From positions 3,330,501 through 3,394,500 of the forward strand of contig NC_011891.1 of the NCBI RefSeq assembly GCF_000022145.1: a DNA stretch of 64,000 nucleotides. Reading direction: 5' to 3'. The position numbers and the translations under genes are program-made. Below the pieces are notes generated by a model, which saw nothing but the letters and a program-made list of their open reading frames with translations, searched no databases and was not told the DNA's origin. Positions 10,405 through 19,665 of the stretch are shown here, one piece after another. Numbering within the stretch: position 1 is the first letter of the stretch; the number at the start of each line of letters is the position of its first letter. The stretch is from Anaeromyxobacter dehalogenans 2CP-1 (GTDB lineage: Bacteria; Myxococcota; Myxococcia; Myxococcales; Anaeromyxobacteraceae).

Positions 10405-11589
10405 GTGCGCATCGTCTCGGGCTGGCCGATCGTCGCGCTCGCGCTCGCGGCCTCCGGCGTGCGGGCGCAGGAGCAGGCGCCGGTGCGGGAGCCGGGCGCC
10501 GAGGCTGGCGCCGCGCCGCTCGAGCTCGAGCTGTCGTTCGAGCCACGGGAGGCGCGCCCAGGTGACGAGGTGCTGCTCACGGCGCGCCTGCGTGGCACCG
10601 ACGGGCGCGGCCGCGACGCGGCGGTCACCGTCGAGGTGGACGCCGGCGATGCGAAGGGCCCGCTCCGCGTCTCGCAGGGCGTCTACACCTGCCGCATCAC
10701 CGCCCCGACCACGCTGGGCACGCGCACCTCCATGGTGGTGGTCGCGACCGCCGCGGGCGCCGCCGCATCCGCCGCCCTCCCGCTCCGACCCGGGCCGGCC
10801 CGCGCCATCGCGCTGGACGTCCCCGAGGGCCTCGGCGCCGACGGCGGGCGGCATCCGATCTGGATCGCGGTGACCGACGCGCACGGCAACCCGGTGGCGG
10901 ACGAGCCGCGGCTCGCCGCGGCCCGCGGCGGGATCGGGGAGCCGGTGCCGCTCGGCGCGGGCCGCTGGCTGGCCGAGTACCGGGCACCGCGCAGCGCCTG
11001 GGCCGGCGAGGACGTCCTGCGCGCGTCGGCGGGCCCGGCCTCGGTCTCCCGCCCGCTGCCGCTGCGCGCGGTCCCGGCGGTGCTCACCGTGTCGCCTCGG
11101 GCGGGCGTCATCCTGGGCGGCGGCGGGCCGGCGCTGGCGCTCGGGGCGGACGCGGCGGCGTGGCGCGGGGCAGGCCGGCTCGAGCTCGGCGTCGTCGCCG
11201 CGGTCGCCTGGTGGGGGATCCGGGAGGACGGCGTCGCATGGGCGCCGCGCGCCGGGCTCGACCTTCGCGTGGACCGCACCACGATCCCGCTCACCGTGTC
11301 GCTGGCGGCGCGCGCCGGGCTCGGCGCGCGCGGGACGGCCACGCTGGCGCTGGGCGGCGGCGCGGCGCGCGTGTCGAGCCGCACGCGGGTGGCGGACCAG
11401 CCCGAGCTCGGCGAGGCCGCCTGGACGCCCGCGGCATCGGCCGCCCTGGAGCTCGCGTTCCGCACGCGGATCGGCGCGCCGTTCGCCGAGGTGCGCGGGT
11501 ACTGGCTCGGCGATCCGGGGCTCGACACGGTGCGCGGCGCGGGCTGGCCGGTGCTGCTGTCGGCGGGGGTGCGCCTCGATGCGTACTAG
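10405..11589 (+). CDS. Outer-membrane protein with Ig-like domain and predicted beta-barrel
   Basis: A 394-residue exported protein. A signal peptide ends near GVRAQ (residue 22). An Ig-like region follows (SFEPREARPGDEVLLTARL and AIALDVPEGLGADGGRHPIWIAVTDAHGN), then a Gly/Ala-rich region of alternating hydrophobic strands ending in LLSAGVRLDAY. An aromatic final residue is typical of outer-membrane barrels. I chose GTG 10405 over TTG 10378 because it follows GGGGGGAG and gives a cleaner signal peptide. Its last 11 bases overlap the start of the repeat lipoprotein, so the two are probably co-translated partners. Confidence 0.7.
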   Translation: MRIVSGWPIVALALAASGVRAQEQAPVREPGAEAGAAPLELELSFEPREARPGDEVLLTARLRGTDGRGRDAAVTVEVDAGDAKGPLRVSQGVYTCRITAPTTLGTRTSMVVVATAAGAAASAALPLRPGPARAIALDVPEGLGADGGRHPIWIAVTDAHGNPVADEPRLAAARGGIGEPVPLGAGRWLAEYRAPRSAWAGEDVLRASAGPASVSRPLPLRAVPAVLTVSPRAGVILGGGGPALALGADAAAWRGAGRLELGVVAAVAWWGIREDGVAWAPRAGLDLRVDRTTIPLTVSLAARAGLGARGTATLALGGGAARVSSRTRVADQPELGEAAWTPAASAALELAFRTRIGAPFAEVRGYWLGDPGLDTVRGAGWPVLLSAGVRLDAY

Positions 11590-14338
11590 GCTCCTCGTCG
11601 TCGCCGCGCTCGCGGCGCTCTCGTGCTCGAGCGGGCCGGACGGCGAGTCGCCCCGGCCCGCCTCGGTCGAGCCCGCCTCCGCGCCCTCGGCCCTGGCCAC
11701 CCGCGTCACCATCCGCGGCGACGGCTTCCTGGCGCGTCCCTCCACCAGGCTGTCCGGCGGCGGCGCGGCGGTGGACGTGCGGCACCGCGCCTGGCTCGGC
11801 GACGTGGAGCTGGAGCAGGTCACCTGGGTGGACGTCCACACGCTGCAGGCGACCGTGCCCGCCGGCCTCGCGCCGGGCTCGAGGCGCCTGGTGGTGGAGA
11901 ACGCGCTCGGCCGGCAGGGCGCGCTCGAGGACGCGTTCGAGGTCGTCGGCGCGGATCCGGCCGCGCTCGCGCTCACGGCCGCCATCGCCGTGGAGCCCGC
12001 CACGGTCAACGTGGGCCAGGCAATCTCTGTGACGCTCACGGTGCTGAACGGCGGCCACGCCACCGCCGACCTGACCTCCGTCGTCCCCGCTCACGGCGGG
12101 ACGGCCACCGCGACCTGCGGCTCCGTCACGCCGGCTCCGGAACCGCTCGCGGCCGGTGCGTCCGCCACCTTCCGGTGGACCTGCACCGCCAGCACGCCGG
12201 GCACGATGTCCCTGAGCGCCACCGTCGGCGGCACCGACGCCACGACCGGAGAGCCCGTGTCCGCCACCGCCGCGTCGCCCGCCTCCGTGCTGGTCCAGAC
12301 CCCCGCCGCGCTCGACGTCGGGCTCGCGGTGGACGGCAATCCGGCCGAGGCGCTCATCGGCCAGTCGCTCGCGATGTCGCTCACGGTCCGGGACACGGGG
12401 CAGGCCGGCGCCACGGTGACGCGCGTCGAGCCGACCGCCACGCCCGCCGCCGCGGTCGCGTGCGGTGCGCCCACGCCCTCGCCGCCGCAGCTCGTCGCCG
12501 GGCTGGGCGCCCGCACCTTCACCTGGACCTGCACGCCGCTCGCGGCCGTGGACGTGGCGCTCGGCGCGAGCGTCGCCGGGACGGACGCGAACAGCGGCGC
12601 GGCGCTGCAGGCGTCGCCCCCCAGCGCCAGCCTGCACGTGCTGCGGCCGGCCGCGCTGACCGCGACGCTCTCGGTGGACCGCACCATCGCGAACGTCGCC
12701 CAGCCGGTGCACGTCACGTTCACGCTCTTCAACGGCGGCACCGCCGCCGCCGACGTCACCTCGGTCGTGGCCACGCGAGACCCGGCCGCCACGTCGACCT
12801 GCACCGCGCCGGCGCCGGGCCCGGGACGCCTCGCGGCGGGTGCGTCCGCCACCTTCACCTGGACGTGCAGCGCGAGCGCCGCCGGCCCGCTGATCCTGGG
12901 CGGCGCCGCGAGCGGCACGGACGCGGTGTCCGGTGGAGTCGTCGGCGCGACCGCCTCGCCTGCCGAGGTGCTGGTCCAGGTGCCGGCGGCGCTCACCGCC
13001 GCCATCGCCGCCGAGCCGACCCGGACGACCGCCGGCCAGCCCACGGCGTTCACGCTCGAGGTCTCGAACCCCGGCGGCGCGGCGGCCGAGGTGACCTCGA
13101 TCGCGCCGACCGCACCGGCCTCGGCGGTGTGCGGCGCGGTCGCGCCGGCGACCCCGTTGACCGTCCCGGGCGGCGGCCGCGCCACGTTCCAGTGGTCCTG
13201 CACGCCCACCGACGCGGGATCCGCCCTCCTCGGCGCCACGGCCGACGCCACCGACGTGAACACCGGCGCCCGGATCCGAGCCACCGCGAGCACCACCGTG
13301 GCCGTGGATGCGGGCGGCGTGCCCACGGTCGCCGGGTTCACCGCCTCGCCGCTGGTGGCGAGCCCCGGCCAGCCCTTCGGCGTCACGCTCACGATCGCGA
13401 ACGTGTCCGCCGTCACCGCGCAGGTCACCGGGATCGTGGCCTCCATGACCGGCGCGACGCCGGGGAGCTGCACCGCGCCGGCCCCAAGCCTGCCTCGGCC
13501 GATCCCCGCCGGCGCGAATCAGGCGTTCACCTGGACCTGCACCGCCGGAGAGGTCGGCGCCTACGCCCTCGAGGCGGCGGTGACCTCCACGCCCGCGCTC
13601 GACGCGCAGCCCGCCCCGGCGCCGGTCACGGTCCAGACGCCAGGCCACCTCGCGCCCGCGACGGTGCAGGCGAGCCGCTCGCAGATCAGCGTGGGCCAGG
13701 CCATCCCGGTGAGCCTGCTGCTCGTCAACGACGGCCAGGGCACCGCCAGCGTCACCGCGTTCCAGACGAGCGCGTCGCGCACCTCCGACACCGGCGGGGC
13801 CACCTGCACCGCCGCCGCGCCGGCGCCCCCGCAGCGCATCACCGGCGGAGGGAGCCTGACGTTCGGCTGGACCTGCACCGGCACGGCCGCAGGGACCGTC
13901 GCGCTCGCGGCCGCCGTGACGGCCGAGGACTCCGGCAGCGGCGCCGACGCGAGCCCCGCCGTCACCGGAGCCGCCGTGACGGTGCAGACGGCGCCTCGGC
14001 TCACCGCGACGCTCACGCCAGCGTCGCCCAGCGTCCCCGTGAACACGCCCGTGGACCTCACGCTCGTGCTCGCGAACGCGGGCGAGGCGAGCGCGCGGAT
14101 CACCGCGGTGACGCCGAGCGCCACGCCCGCGGGGCTCGCGACCTGCACGTCGGTGGCGCCGCCGGTCCCGGTGGAGCTGCCGGGAGGCGGCGGCGGCGCG
14201 TCGTTCACGTGGACCTGCACGCCGTCGCAGGCGCGGAGCTACACGCTCGGCGCGACCGTCACGGCCGCGGACGTGAACGGGGGCCCGGCGCCTGCCGTCA
14301 GCGTGCGCACGGTGACGGTGAGCGCGACCGCCCCCTGA
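11579..14338 (+). CDS. Surface lipoprotein with seven Cys-paired Ig-like repeats
   Basis: A 919-residue lipoprotein with a lipobox at LAALSC (residues about 11-16). An IPT/TIG-like domain comes first (ATRVTIRGDGFLARPS). Then come seven tandem repeats of about 105-120 residues, each with the pattern VGQxIxVTLTVxNxG, one Cys near the middle and a second in FTWTCT. The paired cysteines suggest one disulfide per repeat. The build is like CARDB/DUF11 surface stalks. There is no C-terminal anchor, so the N-terminal lipid is the anchor. The upstream barrel protein overlaps it by 11 bases and may place it on the surface. Confidence 0.82.
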   Translation: MRTRLLVVAALAALSCSSGPDGESPRPASVEPASAPSALATRVTIRGDGFLARPSTRLSGGGAAVDVRHRAWLGDVELEQVTWVDVHTLQATVPAGLAPGSRRLVVENALGRQGALEDAFEVVGADPAALALTAAIAVEPATVNVGQAISVTLTVLNGGHATADLTSVVPAHGGTATATCGSVTPAPEPLAAGASATFRWTCTASTPGTMSLSATVGGTDATTGEPVSATAASPASVLVQTPAALDVGLAVDGNPAEALIGQSLAMSLTVRDTGQAGATVTRVEPTATPAAAVACGAPTPSPPQLVAGLGARTFTWTCTPLAAVDVALGASVAGTDANSGAALQASPPSASLHVLRPAALTATLSVDRTIANVAQPVHVTFTLFNGGTAAADVTSVVATRDPAATSTCTAPAPGPGRLAAGASATFTWTCSASAAGPLILGGAASGTDAVSGGVVGATASPAEVLVQVPAALTAAIAAEPTRTTAGQPTAFTLEVSNPGGAAAEVTSIAPTAPASAVCGAVAPATPLTVPGGGRATFQWSCTPTDAGSALLGATADATDVNTGARIRATASTTVAVDAGGVPTVAGFTASPLVASPGQPFGVTLTIANVSAVTAQVTGIVASMTGATPGSCTAPAPSLPRPIPAGANQAFTWTCTAGEVGAYALEAAVTSTPALDAQPAPAPVTVQTPGHLAPATVQASRSQISVGQAIPVSLLLVNDGQGTASVTAFQTSASRTSDTGGATCTAAAPAPPQRITGGGSLTFGWTCTGTAAGTVALAAAVTAEDSGSGADASPAVTGAAVTVQTAPRLTATLTPASPSVPVNTPVDLTLVLANAGEASARITAVTPSATPAGLATCTSVAPPVPVELPGGGGGASFTWTCTPSQARSYTLGATVTAADVNGGPAPAVSVRTVTVSATAP

Positions 14339-14508
14339 GAGCACGTGAGCCCATCCCCTCCCGTCGCCGCGGCGGCCGATCCGCGTCGCATCGCGTCGTT
14401 GCTCCTCCCTCACATGCCGACGGGCATGCTCGGTCGTCGCGCCTCGCGCTGCTCGCGGCTCGACCGCCTGGCTCGGTCCGGGGATGGATTCACGCGCTCC
14501 GAGCGCCG

Positions 14509-14964
14509 CTACTCCAGGTGCTCCGCCGGCACCTCGGGCGGGTCGCGCTCCTCACGATCGACCACCACCGAGATCGCCGGCGCCCGCTCCTCGAGCCGCT
14601 TCGCGATCCGCTCGAGCCCGCGCGCCAGGTTCTGCACCGGCCCGCGGCTGCCGGTGGCGAGCCGGCTCACCGCCTCGCCCGGCATGTCCGCCACGCGCCG
14701 CATCGCGCTGGCGCGCAGGTTCTCGGCGCGCGCCCGGAGCACGTCCATGTGGCGCCGCACGCCGCGCGCCGACCAGTCCTCGCGCGAGAGCCGCTCCAGC
14801 GCGAGGTCGAGGTCGTGCAGCGCGTCGTTGCCCGCCCCGAGCGCGCGCAGCAGCCGCCCGCGCGCCTCGCTCTCGAGCGCGTCGATCCGCCCCTGGACCG
14901 CGGCGATGGGATTGCGCCGGACGTCTGCCCCTCCGTTCACCTTCCGTGCAGTGGACGCCTTCAT
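14509..14964 (-). CDS. Coiled-coil protein of unknown function
   Basis: A 151-residue hydrophilic, almost wholly helical protein, rich in Arg, Ala, Glu and Leu with heptad-like spacing (ARENLRASAMRRVADMPGEAV). The size and helix content recall phasins or granule-associated proteins, but no signature settles it. It starts at ATG 14964 behind GGAGG and stands alone, with the exonuclease gene divergent from it. Confidence 0.7.
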   Translation of the reverse strand: MKASTARKVNGGADVRRNPIAAVQGRIDALESEARGRLLRALGAGNDALHDLDLALERLSREDWSARGVRRHMDVLRARAENLRASAMRRVADMPGEAVSRLATGSRGPVQNLARGLERIAKRLEERAPAISVVVDREERDPPEVPAEHLE

Positions 14965-15164
14965 GACCGCACCTCCTCCGCGGGCCCGGACCGCCCGTCC
15001 CGCGCCGGTGTGAAAAGGGATTTCCGCGCCATCCGGAGCGTAGACCCTGAGTTCCCTGACGCGGTGCATCCAGGAGGGGCCGCCGCCGAGGGGGCCCCTC
15101 TCCCGCCCTGGTACGTCCAGGGTGACACGCGCGCGCTGTCAGACCCGGCTGCGACAGTCGTCCC

Positions 15165-15980
15165 GTGCGGCGCTTCGTGACCCTGGACCTCGAGACCGTG
15201 CCCGACGAGGCGCTGGTCTCGGCCGTGGACGGGGAGCCCTCCCGCCCCTACCCGGAGCAGCTCCGCCGCGTCCTCGCGGAGCGCCGGGCGCGAACGGGCG
15301 GTCGCAGCGACTTCCTCCCCCTGCCGTACCACCGGCCGGTGGCGGCGTGCCTGCTCGAGGCGGAGGAGGACGGCGGCATCGTCCGGGTCACCGACGCGGT
15401 CGCCTGGACCGACCGGCGCGGGCCCGAGGCCGCGTTTCTCGAGACCATGTGGCAGCGGCTGGAAGGGGCGTCGCTCGTGACCTTCCACGGCAAGGGGTTC
15501 GACCTCCCGGTGCTGGAGCTGCGCTCGCTGAAGCACGCCATCCCCACCCCGGCCTGGTTCGGGGCCGCCCGCGGCACCGGCGGGACCGAGCACCTCGACG
15601 TGAAGGAGCTGCTGGCGGGCCAGGCCACCGCGGCCCCGCTCGACCTGTACGCGAAGCTGGTGGGGCTGCCGGGCAAGGAGGACGTGGCCGGCGCCGACGT
15701 GCAGGCGCTGTACGCCGAGGGCGCCCTCGACCGGATCGCCGGCTACTGCATGACCGACGTGGTGCAGACGTTCCTGCTGTTCCTGCGCGTCCGGCTGGTC
15801 GAGGGATCGCTCACGCCGGACGGCTACGCGGAGAGCGCGGCGCTCGCGCGCGAGGCGCTGCCGCGGCTGTTCGCGCGGCGGCTCCGCCCCGGCGAGCGGA
15901 CCGCGCTGGACGGCTTCCTCGATCGCTGCGCGCCGTTCTTCGAGGGCCGCGAGCCGGCGCTGCGGGCGCAGGCGCTGTAG
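15165..15980 (+). CDS. Predicted 3'-5' exonuclease (PolB-like, DEDDy)
   Basis: A 271-residue RNase H-fold exonuclease of the PF10108 (DNA_pol_B_exo2) type. Exo I is LDLETVP (Asp8, Glu10), Exo II is TFHGKGFDLPVLE near residue 110, and Exo III is the Tyr-type GYCMTDVVQ near residue 192, so all four metal-binding acids and the Tyr are present. No polymerase domain is attached. It probably works in DNA repair or turnover. The start is GTG at 15165. Confidence 0.85.
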   Translation: MRRFVTLDLETVPDEALVSAVDGEPSRPYPEQLRRVLAERRARTGGRSDFLPLPYHRPVAACLLEAEEDGGIVRVTDAVAWTDRRGPEAAFLETMWQRLEGASLVTFHGKGFDLPVLELRSLKHAIPTPAWFGAARGTGGTEHLDVKELLAGQATAAPLDLYAKLVGLPGKEDVAGADVQALYAEGALDRIAGYCMTDVVQTFLLFLRVRLVEGSLTPDGYAESAALAREALPRLFARRLRPGERTALDGFLDRCAPFFEGREPALRAQAL

Positions 15981-16066
15981 CGCGTCGGCCCCGGAACGGC
16001 GCGGCCCGGCCGCTCGCGCAGCCGGGCCGTCGAAGGCCTCGCAGGATGGAGGGGCGCCGCGCGGGG

Positions 16067-16198
16067 CTACCGCGGCGACCGCTTCGCGCGGCGCTTGCGC
16101 TTGACGCTGAGCACGCGCTTGCGCGTCGCCTGGGCGCGCTTGGTCTTCGAGCGGTTCGAGATCTTCCGCTTCGAGCGGTTCCCGAGCTTGGCGGGCAT
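16067..16198 (-). CDS. Very basic 43-residue protein
   Basis: A 43-residue protein in which more than half the residues are Lys or Arg (for example RSKRKISNRSKTKRAQATRKR). It has no acidic residues at all. An AAGGAG ribosome site lies 6 bases before the ATG at 16198. Such a composition implies nucleic-acid binding, like a ribosome-associated or histone-like peptide. It lies about 100 bases downstream of top6A on the same strand and could be co-transcribed with it. I do not recognise a named family. Confidence 0.65.
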   Translation of the reverse strand: MPAKLGNRSKRKISNRSKTKRAQATRKRVLSVKRKRRAKRSPR

Positions 16199-16304
16199 GT
16201 GATTCTCCTTGGTGTCCGTCGTGAAAGGCGGCGGAGTCTCGCCGCTCCGGGGGTGTTCGGTCAAGCCCGCCCGCCGGCCCCGGGCCGGGAGGGCGGCGCC
16301 GGCG

Positions 16305-17408
16305 CTACTCCAGCCAGTCGCGATCGCGCAGCTTCCTCGGCAGGTACTCCTCGGTGACGAAGCTGATCCCGCGGCGCGACAGCGCCTCGAGCTCGTACTT
16401 CTCGCCGGAGCGGACCATCTCCTGGATCTCGCGCTGCCACTTCGGATCCTTGAACCAGGGGTAGGCGAGCATCTGCTTCGCGCGCGCATCGTCCTGGTCG
16501 TTCATGCGGATCGACACGTTGCCGGGCAGCTTGAACTTGGCCTTGTCGAAGGAGGACAGCCCGATGAAGCGCGCCTTCGGCACCGCCATGCGCATCGACT
16601 CGTAGGCCAGGTTGATCGAGCCCTGCTTCAGCACCGAGTAGATGTAGAAGCCCCAGGGGTCGTTGTCCACGAGCACGTACACCGGCAGTCCGAGCTCGGA
16701 GTGGAGCCGCTGCACGATGCGGCGCACGCCGCGCGGCGGCTGGCCCAGGCCGGTGACGATGATGCACTTCTCGCGCGCCCAGAACTTGTCCTCGTTGAAG
16801 CGCTTCCAGACGGCGTCCTTCTCGATGAGCAGGACGTACTTCGCCTCGCTCTTGCCGAACTGGACGACGTGCTCCTCCACGATGGACGGCACCGACCAGC
16901 CGCCCGAGCCCATGCGGCGCAGGTCGATGGCGTCGCCCGCGTCGCGGATGGAGAGCGGGCCCACCATCGAGCCGCGGCCGCTCGCGAACAGGTGCAGCTC
17001 CTCGCGGAGCGCGTCGATCGCGACCTCCAGGTCCTCGATGATCGGGTCGGACTCCTCCTGCTCCTCGAACGTGTTCTGCCGCGTCTCGCCGAGCGCGTGC
17101 TTCGTCATGTAGTACAGGTCGCGGATGCTCGTCGTCTTGCCGGCGTCGATGAGCTCCTTGCACGCGTCCGAGACCAGGAACGTCTGCATGAACTTCTTCG
17201 CCATGGAGACGTTGAAGAAGTAGCGCCGCTGCTTCTGGTCCTTCAGCTCGATGAGCCGCTTGCGCGGGTTGAACTGCACGTTCGCGAGCGAGCGGACCGG
17301 GATCTCGAGGAACGGGTTCTTGCCGCCCTTCACCGAGCGCAGCACCGTCTCGGCGAGCTTCTCGATCTTCTGGACGGTCTTCTTGTCGGTGGCGTCGAGC
17401 CTGGCCAT
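16305..17408 (-). CDS. top6A: DNA topoisomerase VI subunit A (Spo11-like)
   Basis: This is the DNA-cleaving subunit of a type IIB topoisomerase, 367 residues. The 5Y-CAP domain carries the catalytic-Tyr motif SIRDLYYMTKH near residues 95-105. The Toprim domain follows, with IEKDAVWKRFNE and VLVDNDPWGFYIYS, giving the metal-binding Glu and DxD. The length matches archaeal Top6A. It starts at ATG 17408, 3 bases after the top6B stop, so both subunits are made from one operon. Topo VI is typical of Archaea and plants and only scattered in bacteria. Confidence 0.95.
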   Translation of the reverse strand: MARLDATDKKTVQKIEKLAETVLRSVKGGKNPFLEIPVRSLANVQFNPRKRLIELKDQKQRRYFFNVSMAKKFMQTFLVSDACKELIDAGKTTSIRDLYYMTKHALGETRQNTFEEQEESDPIIEDLEVAIDALREELHLFASGRGSMVGPLSIRDAGDAIDLRRMGSGGWSVPSIVEEHVVQFGKSEAKYVLLIEKDAVWKRFNEDKFWAREKCIIVTGLGQPPRGVRRIVQRLHSELGLPVYVLVDNDPWGFYIYSVLKQGSINLAYESMRMAVPKARFIGLSSFDKAKFKLPGNVSIRMNDQDDARAKQMLAYPWFKDPKWQREIQEMVRSGEKYELEALSRRGISFVTEEYLPRKLRDRDWLE

Positions 17409-17411
17409 GGC

Positions 17412-19505
17412 CTACCCCTGCTCCTCTTCCTCGGCCCTGCGCGGCCGCCGCGTGATCTTCCTCGACTGCTCCTCCAGCGCGGCGTCGTCGAGCCCGTCGC
17501 CGGCGCCCTCCTGCTCGGTCACCTGATCGGCGAGCCGCAGGAACTCGCGCTTGATGGGATCGGGGCTGCGCTTCACGATCTTGCCGATCGCCTGCGCCAC
17601 CTCCTGGATGTACAGCTCGAACAGGCTGCGCCGCTGCGCCTGGTAGTCGGCGTGCTTGCGCTTGCGGATGTGCGCCGCGAGCTTGCGGCCGCACTCCTGG
17701 GCCGCGAGCTGGATCTCGCGCGTGATCTCCGGGTAGTGGGCCACCGCCTCCTTCGCCTCGCTGGTGAACGGCACCCACACCGAGGCGATGTGCACGAGCA
17801 GCGCCATGGGCCCGACCGGCAGCGAGCCGCGCGGCTGGCTGAGCAGGTAGTTGCGCCAGTCGGTCTTGACGATGGCCTCGGTCATCCCGCACGCGCCGCG
17901 CTGGAACAGCAGCGGCACGCGGTTCGCGAAGCGGAACAGCTCGATGGGCTTGTCTGCCGGCCAGCTCCCGCCGTACGCGAGCCCCACCTCCACCTGGAAC
18001 GGGTTGCCGCGGTACACCTTGGGCGGCCGGGTCACCGTCGCGATGAAGTAGTTGTGGCCCTTGATCTTCTCGACGCCCTCCTCCGGCGGCGCGTCCGGCA
18101 CCTCGGGCGCCTCGGCCTTGGCCGCCTTGCCCTTCCTGGTGGCCTTCTTCTTCCGGGCCGCGTCGAGGTCGAGCTGCTCCTCCTCCTCCGGCCCCTCGGT
18201 CTCGATCACGTTCAGGAAGGACACGAGGCCCTTGCGCATGAGCGTGTCGCCGATGGGCGAGAGGATCTGCGTCGGCGGCGCCATGATCTTGGTGGCGCCG
18301 ATGGCCTGGTGGAGCTTGCGCGCGACCTCGCGGTCGGCGGCGACGTCGCGGGGGCGCACCCGGGCCTTGAAGCCGGCCTTCTTCACGATCTCGTCGGCGA
18401 CCGTCGAGGAGACGCGCGAGAACGCGGCCTGCAGGAACCCGCGCACGTCGTGGCTCTTCGAGTCCGCCGCCATCCGCATCAGCGCGCCCAGCTCCACGCC
18501 GTGCGGGTGCGGCTTGATCTCCTGCGCCTCCTTGGGCAGCTCGTCGGTGGCGCGCGGGAAGGAGAGCGGCGGCTGCCGCGGGCGCAGGTAGTGGAAGGCG
18601 GCGTGCGGGTTGGAGAGCGCGGTGTGCTCCACGTAGCGGTTCACGAACCGCTGCCCCTGCTGCCAGTTCGCGACGATCTCCAGCTCCACGCGCGTGCCGT
18701 GCTCGTGCCAGTCGTCGAGCTGCCGCTCCGCCGTGACCACCGGATTGTTCTTGCGGGTGTCGATCTGGATCTCGAGCCCGAACGCCGGCTTGCCCTTGCC
18801 GGTCCGCGAGATCATCCGGATCGGCTGGCCGGTGGTGAGCTGGCCGTACATGGCGGCCGCGCTGATGCCGATGCCCTGCTGGCCGCGGCTCTGCTTCAGG
18901 CGGTGGAACTTCGAGCCGTAGAGGAGCTTGCCGAAGATCTTCGGCGCCTGCGCCTTCACGATGCCCGGGCCGTTGTCCTCCACCACCACCACGAAGCGTC
19001 CCTCGCCCTTCGTCAGCTCGCCCTCGCCCTGCTCGTTCAGCCCGAGGTCGCGGACCTCGATGGTGATCTCGGGGAGGATGCCCGCCTCCTCGCAGGCGTC
19101 GAGCGAGTTGTCCACCGCCTCCTTGATGGTGGTGAGCAGCGCCTTCGAGGCGTTGTCGAAGCCGAGCAGGTGCCGGTTCTTGGTGAAGAACTCGGAGATG
19201 GAGATCTCGCGCTGCTGCTGCGCCATCTGCTCGGCGGTGGCGCGGCGCTTCGGCGAGCGCGCCGCCGGCGCCGCCTCGGGCTCGGCCTCGGGCGCGGGCG
19301 GCAGGAGCTCCGGCTCCTCGACCGGCGCGGGGCGCGCCCGCCCGGCGGGCTTGCGCGCCGGCGCCCGGGGGGGAGGCGTCGCGGCGCCCTTCGACCGGCG
19401 CGGGGCCGGTCCCCCGACCACCGCCAGCTCGAGCTGGTCGCGCTCCCGGTCCCGCCCCGTGGCCTTCCCCTTCGCCCTCACCGCCGCCGCCTTCCGAGCC
19501 GCCAT
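17412..19505 (-). CDS. top6B: DNA topoisomerase VI subunit B (GHKL ATPase)
   Basis: The ATPase subunit of topoisomerase VI, 697 residues. A Lys/Ala/Pro-rich N-terminal extension of about 90 residues precedes the GHKL fold. Motifs are ALLTTIKEAVDNSLDACEEAGILP (Bergerat N-box), VVEDNGPGI (G1) and RGQQGIGISAAAMYGQLTTGQP (G2). The transducer domain follows, with a Lys-rich insert (DAARKKKATRKGKAAK) and a charged C-terminal tail. The chosen ATG at 19505 gives MAARK; a TTG 21 bases upstream is an alternative. Top6A follows directly. Confidence 0.95.
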   Translation of the reverse strand: MAARKAAAVRAKGKATGRDRERDQLELAVVGGPAPRRSKGAATPPPRAPARKPAGRARPAPVEEPELLPPAPEAEPEAAPAARSPKRRATAEQMAQQQREISISEFFTKNRHLLGFDNASKALLTTIKEAVDNSLDACEEAGILPEITIEVRDLGLNEQGEGELTKGEGRFVVVVEDNGPGIVKAQAPKIFGKLLYGSKFHRLKQSRGQQGIGISAAAMYGQLTTGQPIRMISRTGKGKPAFGLEIQIDTRKNNPVVTAERQLDDWHEHGTRVELEIVANWQQGQRFVNRYVEHTALSNPHAAFHYLRPRQPPLSFPRATDELPKEAQEIKPHPHGVELGALMRMAADSKSHDVRGFLQAAFSRVSSTVADEIVKKAGFKARVRPRDVAADREVARKLHQAIGATKIMAPPTQILSPIGDTLMRKGLVSFLNVIETEGPEEEEQLDLDAARKKKATRKGKAAKAEAPEVPDAPPEEGVEKIKGHNYFIATVTRPPKVYRGNPFQVEVGLAYGGSWPADKPIELFRFANRVPLLFQRGACGMTEAIVKTDWRNYLLSQPRGSLPVGPMALLVHIASVWVPFTSEAKEAVAHYPEITREIQLAAQECGRKLAAHIRKRKHADYQAQRRSLFELYIQEVAQAIGKIVKRSPDPIKREFLRLADQVTEQEGAGDGLDDAALEEQSRKITRRPRRAEEEEQG

Positions 19506-19665
19506 ATGGACGCGCTGACCTCGCAACCCCGCGATATCGCCTGCCTCGCCCCAATAGCACGGCGGGGGATCCCGCGCGAGATCGCGGCGCCGCGTGCGCG
19601 CGAGCGCGCAGCCGGGCGGGCGGCCGGCGGATTGACGCGGCCCCTCCGATGGTTACTCAAGCAGC

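Noticed and set aside
11950-14338. Repeats as a CRISPR array
   Set aside because: They are in-frame protein repeats of 300-360 bases with diverged copies, not short identical repeats with spacers.
11291-14413. Long antisense frames over real genes (also 16261-19560 and 30478-34023)
   Set aside because: GC-rich shadow frames: Arg/Ala/Pro-rich, no domains, no ribosome sites, and fully overlapping well-supported genes on the other strand.
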